Assembly: GCA_037903355.1 (NCBI GenBank)
Contig: JBAJFE010000023.1
Span: forward strand, 806,001 to 870,000
From: Trichuris trichiura
Lineage: Eukaryota; Nematoda; Enoplea; Trichinellida; Trichuridae
Length of the DNA stretch: 64,000 nt
Direction: 5' to 3'
Part shown: piece by piece, positions 36,311 to 47,882 of the stretch
How the letters are laid out: every line of letters begins with the position of its first letter
Numbering within the stretch: the first letter of the stretch is position 1
Made by a program: the position numbers and the translations under genes
The notes under the pieces: generated by a model
The model's database searches: none
What the model saw: only the letters and a program-made list of their open reading frames with translations
Told to the model about the DNA's origin: nothing

Positions 36311-38633
36311 GCTAGACTGATTGCCAGGCATGAAAAAGCAGTGCAGCAAAAGTGATATTCACAGATGAATGCCCATACAATTCTATGAGACGCGCCAACG
36401 TTAAGCCTGGTGCAACACGATGACAGTCATTTCGCTTAAACCTGACAACACTTAAGAGCAGTGAACCTACGGTATTGAAAACTAGCGGGTTTTGCGTGGG
36501 TTAACAGCTTTTTACTTATCTCGTTGAGCTGATTAGCTTTCAAAAAGAAAATTTTAATTTCTGGCGCAGTAAAAATATTGCAAACAGCTTTACTGTTAGA
36601 GGAAAAGAACATACGGCGAAACGGCTAACTTAACCACTAACACTTCAATGTGCGCTTCATGAAAATGAACTTTGTAATCGCTCTAGCCACTTCCGTCGCA
36701 TTGTCAGCATTTGACGAGCTCGAAGGAAAGATCGCATTGCATATTGGCCGCATCGTAAAGTTAAATGCACTTGCATTGAAGGCAATAATTTGTACTTTTA
36801 TTTTCTTAAAGGTACGACGGAAATTCGAGCAGTTTACTGTTCATTTGTTTCTGCAAAGCTTAGGAGAAACTTCAGTTGCTGTCTTCATCATTTTCTTCCA
36901 TTTGTACTCCTGTACTCGGATGCTTCATTGTATATCGTTCGTTGCGTAGAGATCATGCTTAAAAATGTTAGTGATTTGTGCGTGGTGTCTTCCATCCTGC
37001 AGTTGCGCACCAGTCTATATGCTTCGAACATCCGTATTCCGCGCTCATTTCACTGATGGCGGAAGCGGAATATCTTCATTCAATATCATTGGGGGCAAAT
37101 AATCGAGCGTGCCGTTGCCTTCTTCCGAGCTACTGCTCGTCTGGAGCGTCAAATATCCTTTGGACGGCCGAAGGGAAAGCCTGCTTAGATCATGACGAAT
37201 AACCCGGCAATATGGTGACCTTGAAACAGGCCGTTCGTGATGGAAGTTTTTACCACGTTCGTCCATTTACACATCAAAGCGTTGCTCGTTTCTGTGCTGC
37301 AAACACCAACAAAACTATACATTATTCAGCATAACAGGCGGTCCTTCTGATAGCTCTCCCAACGGCCTGAACAGCAATAAATATCATTTTCTATATGCCG
37401 CGATGAAAATGCTGCGGCTCTTCGATCATCTGTCTAGCCTATTCACCCGACGCAACCGCATCCCCACTGGAATAATAAAAATATCTTCCGTGACCAAAAA
37501 GTCAGGCATATCTTCAAAAATTGCCAAGAATGCCCATCGCAGTTGGCCCATAATAAACAAGGAGCGATCTCATCGCCGCTCCGCTACAGCAAATATCTTC
37601 TGCCGACAACGAGAGACGCGGCCGCATATCATCAGATCCTGCATTTCTGCCATAACCAAGGCTTCAACCGTGGGTGAGCGGCTAAATTGGTGCTTCCCAC
37701 ATGGTTGCCACTTGTGAAGGAGGCCTTTGGTACCATCAAGCGTTTCCGCGTTGAATACAAACGACAGGGCCTTGTCGAACTGTTGAAACTGTTCTCCAGT
37801 AGGGGAAGTTCGCGTCTATGCTAGAATAGCAGAGCACCGTAGCAACACGACCGCCTTAAGCCAACCAAAACTACGGAATAATACCTTTACAGTAACAAAT
37901 GCGCTATATATGATGCTCAGGTAGTTAAAACAGTAACTTCCAGTTCACTCTTCGTGGTTGCCTGAACATCATGTATAATGACTATGCTGAAGGGGTCAAA
38001 AGAAACGTTTGCTAGCGCTAGGAGCAATTTAGATTAGTGAACTTAAAAGTTGTACTCATTGGGAGCTAGCAGCGCGGCGTTTTACCCCCTCCTGTCAGTT
38101 AAGCATAACACACTTTGACGCGAAGCGAAATAATGGCAGCTAAGAAAGAATAACGCGTTAAGGATAAACGCCAGTGTTTAATACGCTACGCTTAAACGGA
38201 ATTCTGTCGCGTCAGCTTTTTCCTCCCTTCAAAAGCTCTAGCAGCAAGACTTCCCATGAAGCAGATCGAACCGCTTGCGCACTTTGGAAAATGCCTACTC
38301 GTCCCATTGAAAAGCGAAACTGGCGATCAATCGACCGCAAGTTTCCTTTCATAAAAAAAAGTAGGAAAGCGCTAAACAGGATCGACAGCCGCGCCCAAAT
38401 ACACCTGTACGGAAAGCGAGGAACAGCGAACGTCGACCAGGTGCCCTTGGGCGACCGGTTTTGGCTTTTTCGACTTGCTTCAAAAATGGCTAGCGCACCA
38501 GCCCGCCGTTGCACAAATTTTGACAAAAACATTACGATTTAATCTTACGGCTAGAGAGCAACCTTAATAGCTGCGCATCCCGTTTGACACTTCTTCGCGC
38601 GGTCGGTTTCAAACTAAACTACAAAACAATATA

Positions 38634-40497
38634 CATGTAGTTCTCGTATAACGCGCGTTGATACAACGCGTTTTCGCTCATACCCGATTTCGCCGGCTGG
38701 AAAGCGAGGAGATATGGCGAAGTGTCCCGTGTTTTCATCAACCGAGAGCAAAGAAAGGCCGCGCTGTTAGCTCCTGCGCATTCTTCGGTAACGAACAAGG
38801 GAAATGTGACAAAAACGTTTAGGATTCTTATCAGAAGTAGTGTCCGACCCAGCTGTGCACCCTGCGATATGCATACTCAAACAGGCTATTGATCGATATT
38901 CATGTTCGGTGGAATAATTCGCGCCATCAGGAACATGTTTTCAGAAGACGTTTCCATTTTCAATCCTCCCGAAGCGCAGGCATCGTAGAGCTTTTCCAGT
39001 GAGTCGTACTACGCTAGCACAGAATTCAGAAAGCATTCACAACGTCTGATTGCGACCTCAATTCGTGTGTACTTTGTCTGATTCCGCGATCTGAGGATAG
39101 TCTTTAAGTATCTGAAAATGTCTAGCCTTCCTGATTCGAAGTCAGCTAGTAGTGGTCGAAAAAGAAAGCCGCTGACTGTTGGAGAGAAGCTTGAGATACT
39201 GAAACGGTATGAACGGAATGACACGACACGTGATACCGTCAAAGCTACCAGCATAAAGGAATCAACCTTGCCGAAAATTAGGAGCAATGCAGGAAAAATT
39301 AAACAGACTTGCCTAAGCGGTACCAGTTCAAGTATTGCGATGTCAATAAGAACAAGGCTTAAGACACTGGAAGAAATGGAAAAACCACTCAGGATTTGGA
39401 ACGAAACTCAAACGATGAAAAGAATAGGAACAACGTTTTTCACCATCAGACAAAAAGCAGTTACCATTTACGAAGACTTTAAGAAACAGTCTAGAAATCC
39501 TACTGAAATTCCTCCATTTACTGCTAGTACTGGTTGGTTCTGCCGTTTCAAAAAACGATACCGTTTTCACAATGTTCGTCTGTGTGGCGAATCAGGAAGC
39601 GCGGATGTCGATGCCGCGCAAACATTTCCAATTGAAGTACAAAACTTAGTCAAAGAAAATGTGACCAGCGAGGAGCTGCAGAAAGTTTCTGCAGCAGGGG
39701 AAGCAGAAAGAAGAGAAGAAGATGATGAAAATCAGGAAGTTCCTCCGCGACAAATGACCACTGCTGAGCTGTCAGATATTCTGGAAACTATTGAACAGCG
39801 TTTACAATGGCTCGAAGACGATGATTGTAACACAGATCGCAGCGGGAAAACCGTAAGAGGTATCCGAGCTTGGTTGGAGCCATATAAGCAGCTGCTGTAC
39901 GAAAGAAGTACACGTGCGAAACAAAAGAAGCTCGAATTCTACTATACTGTAATGAAGAAACATTGTGACGATGAGGAAGTGCTACCTTCTATACCTAATA
40001 GGACCTCAGTTCGACCGTAACAAAGGATAGTGAGATTAAAAAAATGAGTCCAACGGAACTCCATTCTTTCCTGGGTATGAGGTCGTTTCCTTTAGTAGTG
40101 GGAGGGACTCTTTCCAAAAGCTAAAGACGCAAACGAGCCGGTCCTGAAAGCCAGTTCGAACTCTGTCCGCTGTAAAGAGTTCTATCATAAAAGCTCTGCC
40201 GTTAATGTATGATCGCCGGAAAAGATGATGTTATTCACACCCCGTGTAAGAGGATCCATACGTCAGCGTGCCTAACGGTAGAATAAGTAGCTCAGGTATA
40301 TCACAATTCCTGTTTCAACCTAGCTTATTTAAGATATCTCTCCGTTGTTGTTAACAAGTAAACAATCCTTCTGACGCGTTGAAGCAAATCGTAATTTTCC
40401 TACACTTTACATGTCTCCTATAAGGCGGTTTCTTATAACCCGAGATTTTTCAGGATTTTTAAGTGACCAAACGCTCGCGTTATACGAGAACTGCCTG
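38634..40497 (+). mobile_element. Tigger/pogo-type DNA transposon, internally deleted
   Basis: A 1864 bp insertion flanked by a duplicated TA (38632-38633 and 40498-40499). The paralogous copy of the host repeat keeps the empty site with a single TA. Termini are inverted: left CATGTAGTTCTCGTATAACG, right (reverse strand) CAGGCAGTTCTCGTATAACG, typical of pogo/Tigger ends beginning CAG. It carries one ORF with Tigger-like DNA-binding domains but no DDE catalytic domain, so it is non-autonomous. Confidence 0.93.
39118..40020 (+). CDS. Tigger-like transposase lacking the DDE domain
   Basis: An ATG frame of 300 residues. Residues about 14-60 (KRKPLTVGEKLEILKRYE...) are a CENP-B N-terminal/Pipsqueak-type helix-turn-helix. 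Residues about 118-175 (DFKKQ..., STGWFCRFKKRY) are the second, CENP-B/Tc5-type DNA-binding domain, ending in GSADVDAAQTFPIEVQNLVK, the stretch that in Tigger proteins directly precedes the first catalytic Asp block (FNxDETGLF). Here that block is absent. The chain jumps to an acidic linker and then to a C-terminal segment (IRAWLEPYKQLLYERSTRAK) resembling the Tigger C-terminus. Full-length relatives are about 500-600 residues. The frame is intact despite the deletion, so it could still make a DNA-binding protein that recognises Tigger ends. Catalysis is not expected. Confidence 0.88.
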   Translation: MSSLPDSKSASSGRKRKPLTVGEKLEILKRYERNDTTRDTVKATSIKESTLPKIRSNAGKIKQTCLSGTSSSIAMSIRTRLKTLEEMEKPLRIWNETQTMKRIGTTFFTIRQKAVTIYEDFKKQSRNPTEIPPFTASTGWFCRFKKRYRFHNVRLCGESGSADVDAAQTFPIEVQNLVKENVTSEELQKVSAAGEAERREEDDENQEVPPRQMTTAELSDILETIEQRLQWLEDDDCNTDRSGKTVRGIRAWLEPYKQLLYERSTRAKQKKLEFYYTVMKKHCDDEEVLPSIPNRTSVRP

Positions 40498-40919
40498 TAC
40501 TGTGTTAAGATTCGTAGAAGTTTCGCCGAATCGCTGCGAAACTGTTGCGTAATAATCTGCTGAAATTAGTTCGCTTGGATCGGGTTTGGAACTCGCTGCC
40601 CGAAGGTGTGTACGCGCCGACGTCGAAGCTGCCAGTTCAAATTTTCAAATTTTTGACCTATTTGCCAACTACTGCGCTATTGGCTCGTCGTCTCTAAGAA
40701 ACTTTGCACAGCGTCGGCCACTTTCCACTAAAGCGGCCGTTATATCAGTTGATGAGCGTTAAATTTTGGCAAAGAAAAAGGATACGACGCTTTGCGACCA
40801 ATGCCGCCAACGTCATCGAGCGGTCATTTGCGTTTTTACACAAACCATTTTCAATTTTAGTTTTAATCAAAAAAACTAAGCTATTTTGACTCTGCCAATC
40901 CATAAAAAAAAGTTTGTCG

Positions 40920-42225
40920 AGTTTTTCTTTTCTTCGTAACGGGTTTGTTTAATTGTTTTCTAAACTTTTCTCGCGGAATTTTTCCTCTTTTTTGTTAAAA
41001 GCTTATTGGAAAAATGTTTTACAGCAGTGTTTCTGAACGTGAGCCCTGGGGCCCCATGGGGAACCCCGGAGGAAAATGAGGCAGGAGATTGTCACAATCA
41101 ACAGTTCAGCGGTAATAAGTAGCGTAGGAAAGTAATACGGTGGGCCTATTTGTCACTAACGGAAAGGCGTTTACCGCCCAACGGAAAATGTTCCATTGCA
41201 AAGTCAGGACGCGTTGACGTTATCTTTCTTCTCTAGGAGGCAATGAAAAACACGCTTTTACATTCCCTCCTGCCCGGTATGCTTCTAAGAAGTCTCTGCG
41301 CATGGCGGGCTTCTAAAAAGCCCTTGGGCTTTCGGTAGGGAGCAGTTCGCAGAAATGTGTTCCATCTGCACACCCTTCTATCAACCCATAAAAACTTGTT
41401 ATTCTATTCCTTCTCGTGCAGTGCAAGAAGCGCCGTGCCCTTCAGTTTTTGCGAACGGAACTTCAGAACAACTCATTCCATCCGACCGTTCGTAACACAA
41501 TAGCAGCCGGTAATATATTCCCGTACGTACGGCTTTTCCGTCGCACATTCCCCACTTTTTCCTTCGACTCATAAAGGCGCCGACTCATAGAAGCGTACCC
41601 TTCCATTCCTTCCTCCCTGGTATGCGCTGAACAACAGCATTTATAGTGGTCCTTTTCTATTATTCACGCGGACTCTAGGCTGCGCGACAGGAGCGGCCAA
41701 AGCAAGAAAGCTGTGGGCACTAACAGACAAGGGGGCCATCTGGGGGCCCTGGCGAGTCCAGGGGGCCCTGAAAAGGCCTAGGGGGACCCTGGGGCAAAAA
41801 AGGTTGAGAAACTATGTTTTACAGGAAGCTTTCATGTCCATTCATGACCCATCGTCAGCGTAATTGTACCGCCCGTCGGGTCGGTCTTTATGGTTGCAAG
41901 CCGCCCCATCCGACCAACTTTGGCAGAGACCTACCGCCGTCAGCTCTACCTTGAGCCGTCAGGTTTCGGTCCCGCCTAGTCAGTCAGACGGCGCAGCGAG
42001 CTTCCAACCGACCTTCCACGACGGCGGCACGCATTAACAAATGAGAACCAACGAGCCAACACGCTGACGGGCGACGTAACAACGCCGATGACGGGTCATG
42101 AATGCACCCCAAAGCTTCGTGTAAAACGTTTCTGCAAAAAACCTCTAAAAAACACTAGTAAAAATGTCGCGAAGAAACTTTAGAAAACAAATAAGGAAAC
42201 CCGTTACAAAGAAAAGAAAAAAGGG
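40920..42225. mobile_element. Long-armed foldback element, split by a hAT insertion
   Basis: Left arm (from TTTTTCTTTTCTTCGTAACG near 40922, through 41024, resuming at 41825) is the imperfect inverse of the right arm (about 42085-42225, ending CCGTTACAAAGAAAAGAAAA). Matching internal words include TTGTTTTCTAAA / TTTAGAAAACAA, GGAAGCTTTC / AAAGCTTC and CATTCATGACCC / GGGTCATGAATG. Arms total roughly 150-200 bp each, and the GC-rich centre (41880-42085) is unique. There is no ORF. The target duplication was not identified. Confidence 0.8.
41025..41816. mobile_element. Non-autonomous hAT-like transposon with 8-bp target duplication
   Basis: Termini are inverted: left CAGTGTTTCTGAACG, right (reverse strand) CATAGTTTCTCAACC, close to the CAGNGNTTCTCAAC ends common in hAT elements. 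It is flanked by a perfect 8-bp duplication TTTTACAG (41017-41024 and 41817-41824), the hAT hallmark. Internal sequence is rich in GGGGGCCCTGG-like words near the right end. At 792 bp it has no transposase ORF. The perfect duplication suggests a fairly young insertion. Confidence 0.92.
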
Positions 42226-42765
42226 AAATAAATGACGCGTGCGCGAGCACCAAAGAGAAAAAAGAAAAAAGGAAAAAAGAGAAAAACGGTGAAGAGGAGA
42301 ACGAGAGGCACAAAAGAAGAAAGGCGGATTCGCGGGAAAGCAGGCTTAAACCTGTCCGCCCGTGCTGATGGTGCAAACATCGGTAAATAAAAGTTACAAT
42401 ACGACTTAACCGATAGCGCAACAAGAATTCAGTTATTTGAACGAAGGCAAAGAATTAGTAGGTATTTTAGCAGTATCTTACGGAACAGGAACTATTTCAT
42501 AACGTTACGTAGAAGGACCATAAGTACAATCTTCTCACTATTGTCTTCGGTCAACTGCATCTGGCACAACTAAATGAAAGCACAACTAAGGTGCCTGTTT
42601 CAGTTTTCGTTGCAAACAAGGGTAACCCGCAATGGATATGCTCCGCACGAAACGACGTCGCATTACGGTATCAACCAGTAATACATCTTTGAAAACTTGA
42701 ATAGAAGATATCTTTCGTATGAAAACGACTTTTTACTTGCAATTTGAGCCTTATTGGTTATGCTA

Positions 42766-42948
42766 CCCAACGTCACACTGAAACTCTGCCGGCTATCCTC
42801 TTCTCCCTTTATGTAAGCTAAAGCCTAAACAAAAGGTTCCTATTTTGGCTTTAGCTTACATAAAGGGAGAAGAGGATAGCCGGCAACGTCGCCAATAAAG
42901 GCAGGACAGATTGGTAGAGCTCTTGACGGAAACGAACCTGCATTTTCA
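42766..42948 (+). mobile_element. Foldback MITE-like element with perfect 38-bp palindrome
   Basis: Core arms 42788-42825 and 42847-42884 are exact reverse complements (starting GCCGGCTATCCTCTTCTCCC) with a 21-base loop. The right side ends with GAAACGAACCTGCATTTT. The equivalent element in repeat A copy 1 (33334-33508) is heavily mismatched, so this copy has been kept or restored as a perfect hairpin. Confidence 0.85.
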
Positions 42949-45771
42949 ACACGGTTGGGCCAATAAAGTAGAAGAATCGCACACATGGCTAAATCACATT
43001 TCTACCTCTCGTTGCTCACTCGCAAAGTGAAACACTGAGCATTGGAAACTACTGAAACATAAAGAATGAGTGAAGGACGTTTCTTGCTCGACTACATTAA
43101 AACTGGGAGCAAAAAAACAGCTGCCATTCAAACGAAAAAAATAGAACCGTATTAGCTTCAAACAAACTACATTACTCTCTTCTACTCGAAATTGGCCTAT
43201 CGCTCTGGTATGACATCAGCATCGCCGGTGCATTCTCCTGGAGAACGGCCAGTTTTAAAGTTTCATGAACTTGTTGGTAGCAAAGGTTCCCGCCTTAAAA
43301 TGTTAGCCTTCGCAGCTGCGGGAGCTTTGTTTAAAAACATTGTTATAGGGAGCTGTATCTGCCCTCTCTTCGCTTGATCGAATAAGTCTTGTAGCGGCAT
43401 CAACGAAGCCGTTATTCCTGGTTTAACGATGACGCTACGTTCCGTGAACGGATCGTTTTCAGCAATCATATGCCTCAGAACCTGAGCTTGCTGGAAAATA
43501 GCAAGGGGTGAGCATCTTTTCGTGAAAACATGACGTCACTATTTCACACGGACGAACTGCGTTGTATAGAATCCGCGGATAACAAGGGCCGCCCGTACTA
43601 CTAAACTATGAACAAAAAAGCTATACAGATTTTTGCAGAGGAGAAGTGCGTTATTAAATCGACGACCCGATGCGCTATTACCTTCTTGCAGACTAAGCGT
43701 ATTTCTAACCAAAGTGATTGCGCAACTCAAACCAAACGAATCGATTCGCGTTATAATCATTTTCAACGATTGCTACAATTAATGCTTCAAAAACGAAACG
43801 CACATACCTTTCCAGTGAATCTGTGAACAGCCAAGACGATGAAATGAAGCAAAAACTGCACGGGGGAAGACAGAACTTTGGTTACCTGCCGATCATTTAG
43901 AGTGCTGTAGCACACGCGACAACAAGCTGAAATAAAGGATAATTAAGATTCTAGCTTCTTTCGTCGTGACGCGACGCTCTGCCGCGTTGCTTAAATCTCT
44001 GCGCTCGTAAGCAGCACTTTCCCCGCTCCTGATGGGCGCGCCAGTAAAAAAAATGGGAAAACTTATTCTGATCTAAAACCGCCAAAAACCGCGTCTGGCA
44101 TGCGCATCATGACGTCGCGCCTTATGAAGAAATTCAACTGTTTTTCGTGAGAGCGTTAAGGAGCTGAAATCAATTTGAAGATCGTAATATGATGTGCAGG
44201 TTGTAGATTGCATTTATTCCGAGCGCAATTCTGGCAATTTTGTACAGTTGCAGTCGACGCGTGCGTAAAACAACGCCGCTCGGAGTTTATGCGCAAGCGC
44301 GAGTAACTGCGTACAACTTTCGCGACGGTCTCGTCTCGAAAATTGCATTTGCAAAAACAGCTCACACCCTGTACGCCCGAAGAACATGTGGTAATGCAGC
44401 CTAGGCAAAACGATACGACGACTTTACCCCTAACAGGTTCCCACAGGTACGCGCGAAACCGAGCACAATACTCTATAAGAAGTTATTGCACGAACTAAAA
44501 ACACAAGGAGCTACAAAGAAAAAAAGACGCCGTGAGAACGGCAACTATTGCTCCTTGCTTACAGTTCTAAGCAAAACTAATTGCCCATTTTTGTTTAAAC
44601 TCGAAACGTCAAACCTGCGCGTGCCTGTCCACTACCTGATGTTGTTAGTACCTGCGGGTCATGTTTTGTCAGTAAGGAGTGTCATAGGATGCAGTGCCCA
44701 AATAAGCTGTACGCTTTTACGGGGCTGTTGGTTACCACTTGGAGGTGCGCATCTTACACTAATTCATTGTGCGAGGAGGCAGATGAGTCCAACGATAGAT
44801 AAGCGGACCGACAGCAATGATATGGTTATGGACTGAATGCTTTTCCTGGACAACAAGAATCCGCTTGACGATATTTCCACTACCTTCAGGTCTGATTAGA
44901 GCAACTATTGCAGGCAATCTGTTGGGAGTTTTACGATATGATGGATGAAACAGTCGCTGGGGCACTATCCGAAAAATTATGATAGCGTGAAAATACGTGC
45001 CGAAGAGGGCACGATCCTCTGGTCGGCCCTACATGCTCCAGTAACGCTTATGTTCGTTAAAAAGGACTGTTGCGTGAATGATATTTGGGCACAGCTCCTT
45101 GAGCCAGTACTGAACCAGTCTGGTCTATGAACCCGCTGTTACCTCGATTCGCAGAGGTCAGCATCAACTCCCAACGCATTGTCGTCTGCTCTGCATGTTC
45201 TCTTCTTAAATCAGGCCTTTTGCTTACCCTTGATGATGCCACTCCACAGTCTCATCGAACTTATAATGAAGATATTTGGATAGTGGACAGTATTGTGAGA
45301 AATGCGCTATGATTAACGGCTGGTAGTGCTCAGAGCGCCTTATGGAACCTTATGCAGACTTTCTCGTTTACACATGTACTGGACGATATGGAAGCGTGAT
45401 TTGTCGCTCAACCAATGGACGAGAAAGCCTGCAGGGTCAACCTCGCCCAAGATGCCAGACAAAGAAAGCACACACTTGCTGCTCCTGCGAAAAAGTCTAC
45501 GGAACGTTGAATAGCCATCACCAGGCTCATTATCCAAGCTTTTGCCAGCCGTACTTTCATTCGAAGTCCCATACTCTTGAGATTCAACGAAATAAAATTT
45601 GCTCTCTGAACTTTTGAATTTCTTACGGCGCTATTTTAACGAAATGCGCTATATTACCGCGCGCAAGAAAATTTTTAAGCAATTTTTCATACTTCAAATT
45701 GGCTTAAGCATAGCCTGACGTCACTGGCTTTCAAAATGGTGTGTTGCAAACACAATCTACCGAAGGCAAAT

Positions 45772-45930
45772 AAATGCAGGTTCATTCACACAGGAGAGCC
45801 CGCCACTGTGCACAGCCTTAGCCTAATCCAAAGGCTAACACGCGGGTTTACGTTCTAGGGTTAGCTTGGTTAAGGGTAGAACGGAGTGGTGCGTATTTTT
45901 TCTTCAAAACGTATACATTTCATGACGAAT
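45772..45930 (-). mobile_element. Foldback MITE-like element inside repeat A copy 2 (second)
   Basis: Counterpart of 36152-36310, nearly identical: left end AAATGCAGGTTCATTC, core CCTTAGCCTAATCCAAAGG and GGTTAGCTTGGTTAAGGG. The right boundary is approximate. Confidence 0.6.
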
Positions 45931-47882
45931 CCTAGACCGATTGCCAGGCATGAAAAAGCAGTGCAGCAAAAGTGATATTCACAGATGAATGCCCATACAA
46001 TTCTATGAGACGCGCCAACGTTAAGCCTGGTGCAACACGATGACAGTCATTTCGCTTAAACCTGACAACACTTAAGAGCAGTGAACCTACGGTATTGAAA
46101 ACGAGCGGGTTTTGCGTGGGTTAACAGGTTTTTATTTATCTCGTTGAGCTGATTATCTTTCAAAAGGAAAATTCTAATTTCTGGCGCAGCAAAAATCTTG
46201 CAAACTGCTTTACTAATAGAGCAAAACAACATAGGGAGAAACGACTAAGTTAACCACTAAGGCTTGAATGTGCAGTTTATGAAAATGAACTTTGTAGTCG
46301 CTGTTGCGATGTCCGTCGGCATTGTTAGCCTCTGACGGGCTCGAAGGAAAGATCGCATTGCATATTCGCCGCATCGTTTAGTTAAATGCACTTGCATTGA
46401 AGGCAATAATTTGTACTTTTATTTTCTTAAAGGTACGACGGAAATTCGAGCGGTTTACTGTTCATTTGTTTCTACAAAGCTTACGACCAACTTCAGTTGC
46501 TGTCTTCATCATTTTCTTCCATTTGTATTCCCGTACTCGGATGCTTCATTCTATATCGTTCGTCGGATCGTACAGATCATGCTTAAAAATGTTAGTGATT
46601 CGTGCGTGGTGTCTTCCATCCTGCAGTTGCGCACCAGTCTATATGCTTCGAACATCCGTATTCCGCGCTCATTTCACTGATGGCGGAAGCGGAATATCTT
46701 CATGGAATATCATTGGCGGCAAATAATCGAGCGTGCCGCTGCCTTATTCCGAGCTACTGCTCGTTTCGTGCGTCAAATATCTTTTGGAACCGCCGAAGGG
46801 AAAGCCCGCTTAGATCATGACGAATAACCGGCCAATATGGTGACTTTGAAACAGGCCGTTCGTGATGGAAACTTTTACCACGTTCGTCCATTTATGCATC
46901 AAAGCGTTGCTCGCTTCTGTGCTGCAAACACCAACAAAACTATACATTATTCACCATAACAGGCGATCCTTTTGATAGCTTTCCCAACGGCCTGAACAGC
47001 AATAAATATCTTTTTCTATATGCCGCGATGAAAATGCTGCGGCTCTTCGATCATTTGTCTAGCCTGTTCACCCGACGCAACCGCATCCCCAATGGAATAA
47101 TAAAAATATCTTCTGTGACCAAAAGGTCACGCATATCTTCAAAAATAGCCAAGAATGGCTGCCCCACTTGCCCCACAATAAATCAGGAGCGTTGTCATTG
47201 GTGCTCTGGTATAGAAAATATCTTCTGCCCACAAGGAGAGACGCGGCTGCATATGATCAGGCGCCGCATTTTTGTCATAAGCAAGGCTTCAGCCGTGGGT
47301 GAGCGGGTAAATTGGTGCTTCCCACATGGTTGCCACTTGTGAAGGCGGCCTTTGGTACCATCAAGCGTTTCCACTTTGAATACAAACGACAGGGCCTTCA
47401 CGAACTGTCGAAACTGTTCTCCAGTAGGGGAAGTTCGCGTCTATGCTAGAATAGCAGAGCACCGTAGCGACACAACCGCCTTAACCCAAGCAAAACTACG
47501 GAACAATAGCTTTACAGTAACAAATGCACTATATATGATGCTCAGGTAGTTTAAACAGTAACTTCCAGTTCACTCTTCGTGGTTGCCTGAACATCATGTA
47601 TAATGACTATGCTGAAGGGAGCAAAAGAAACGTTTGCTACCGCTGCAAGCAATTTGGATTAGTGGAATTTCAGTATTGTACTCATTTCGAGCAAGCGGGG
47701 CGGCGTTTTGCCCCTCCCCCTGTTAGTTAAGCATAACACACTTTGAGACGAAGCGAAATAATGGGAGTTAAGAAGGGAGTACGCGTTCAGGATAAACTCT
47801 ATTGCTTTGTACGTTGCGGTTAAGCCCTACTTCGTCGCGTCATGTTGTTCTTTTTTTGAAAAGTTCAAGCAGTCACGCGGGT

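Larger units (their letters stand above)
32900..38255 (+). repeat. Repeat A, copy 1 (5.4 kb duplicated unit)
   Basis: The segment reappears at about 42345-47882 in the same orientation, with offset drifting from about 9440 to 9630 because of indels. Identity is uneven: around 36060-36480 versus 45690-46110 only about ten differences are seen in some 430 bp, while 34440-34660 versus 44070-44290 differs at roughly a third of positions. The unit contains two foldback MITEs at matching places. Frames are short in both copies. The longest shared plus-strand frame starts MEPY at 35722 and runs 82 codons. No transposase, polymerase or helicase motif was recognised. Confidence 0.88.
38250..40918 (+). 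repeat. Repeat B, copy interrupted by a Tigger element
   Basis: Left part 38250-38633 matches 29890-30283 and right part 40498-40918 matches 30284-30720. The interruption is exactly the element at 38634-40497. It directly follows repeat A copy 1. The right end runs into a separate long-armed foldback element at about 40920. Confidence 0.88.
42345..47882 (+). repeat. Repeat A, copy 2 (5.5 kb duplicated unit)
   Basis: Second copy of the unit at 32900-38255. Homology starts near the TAAATAAAAGTT words around 42385 and runs to about 47882. The shared frame beginning MEPY lies at 45342. The minus-strand reading around 47400-47050 aligns with copy 1 over long stretches but with stops in both, suggesting a decayed gene I could not name. 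Unlike copy 1, it is not followed by repeat B. Confidence 0.85.

Noticed and set aside
39118..40020. Host CENP-B-like gene rather than transposon ORF
   Set aside because: It lies within inverted termini and a TA duplication with a matching empty site elsewhere in the window, so it belongs to the element.
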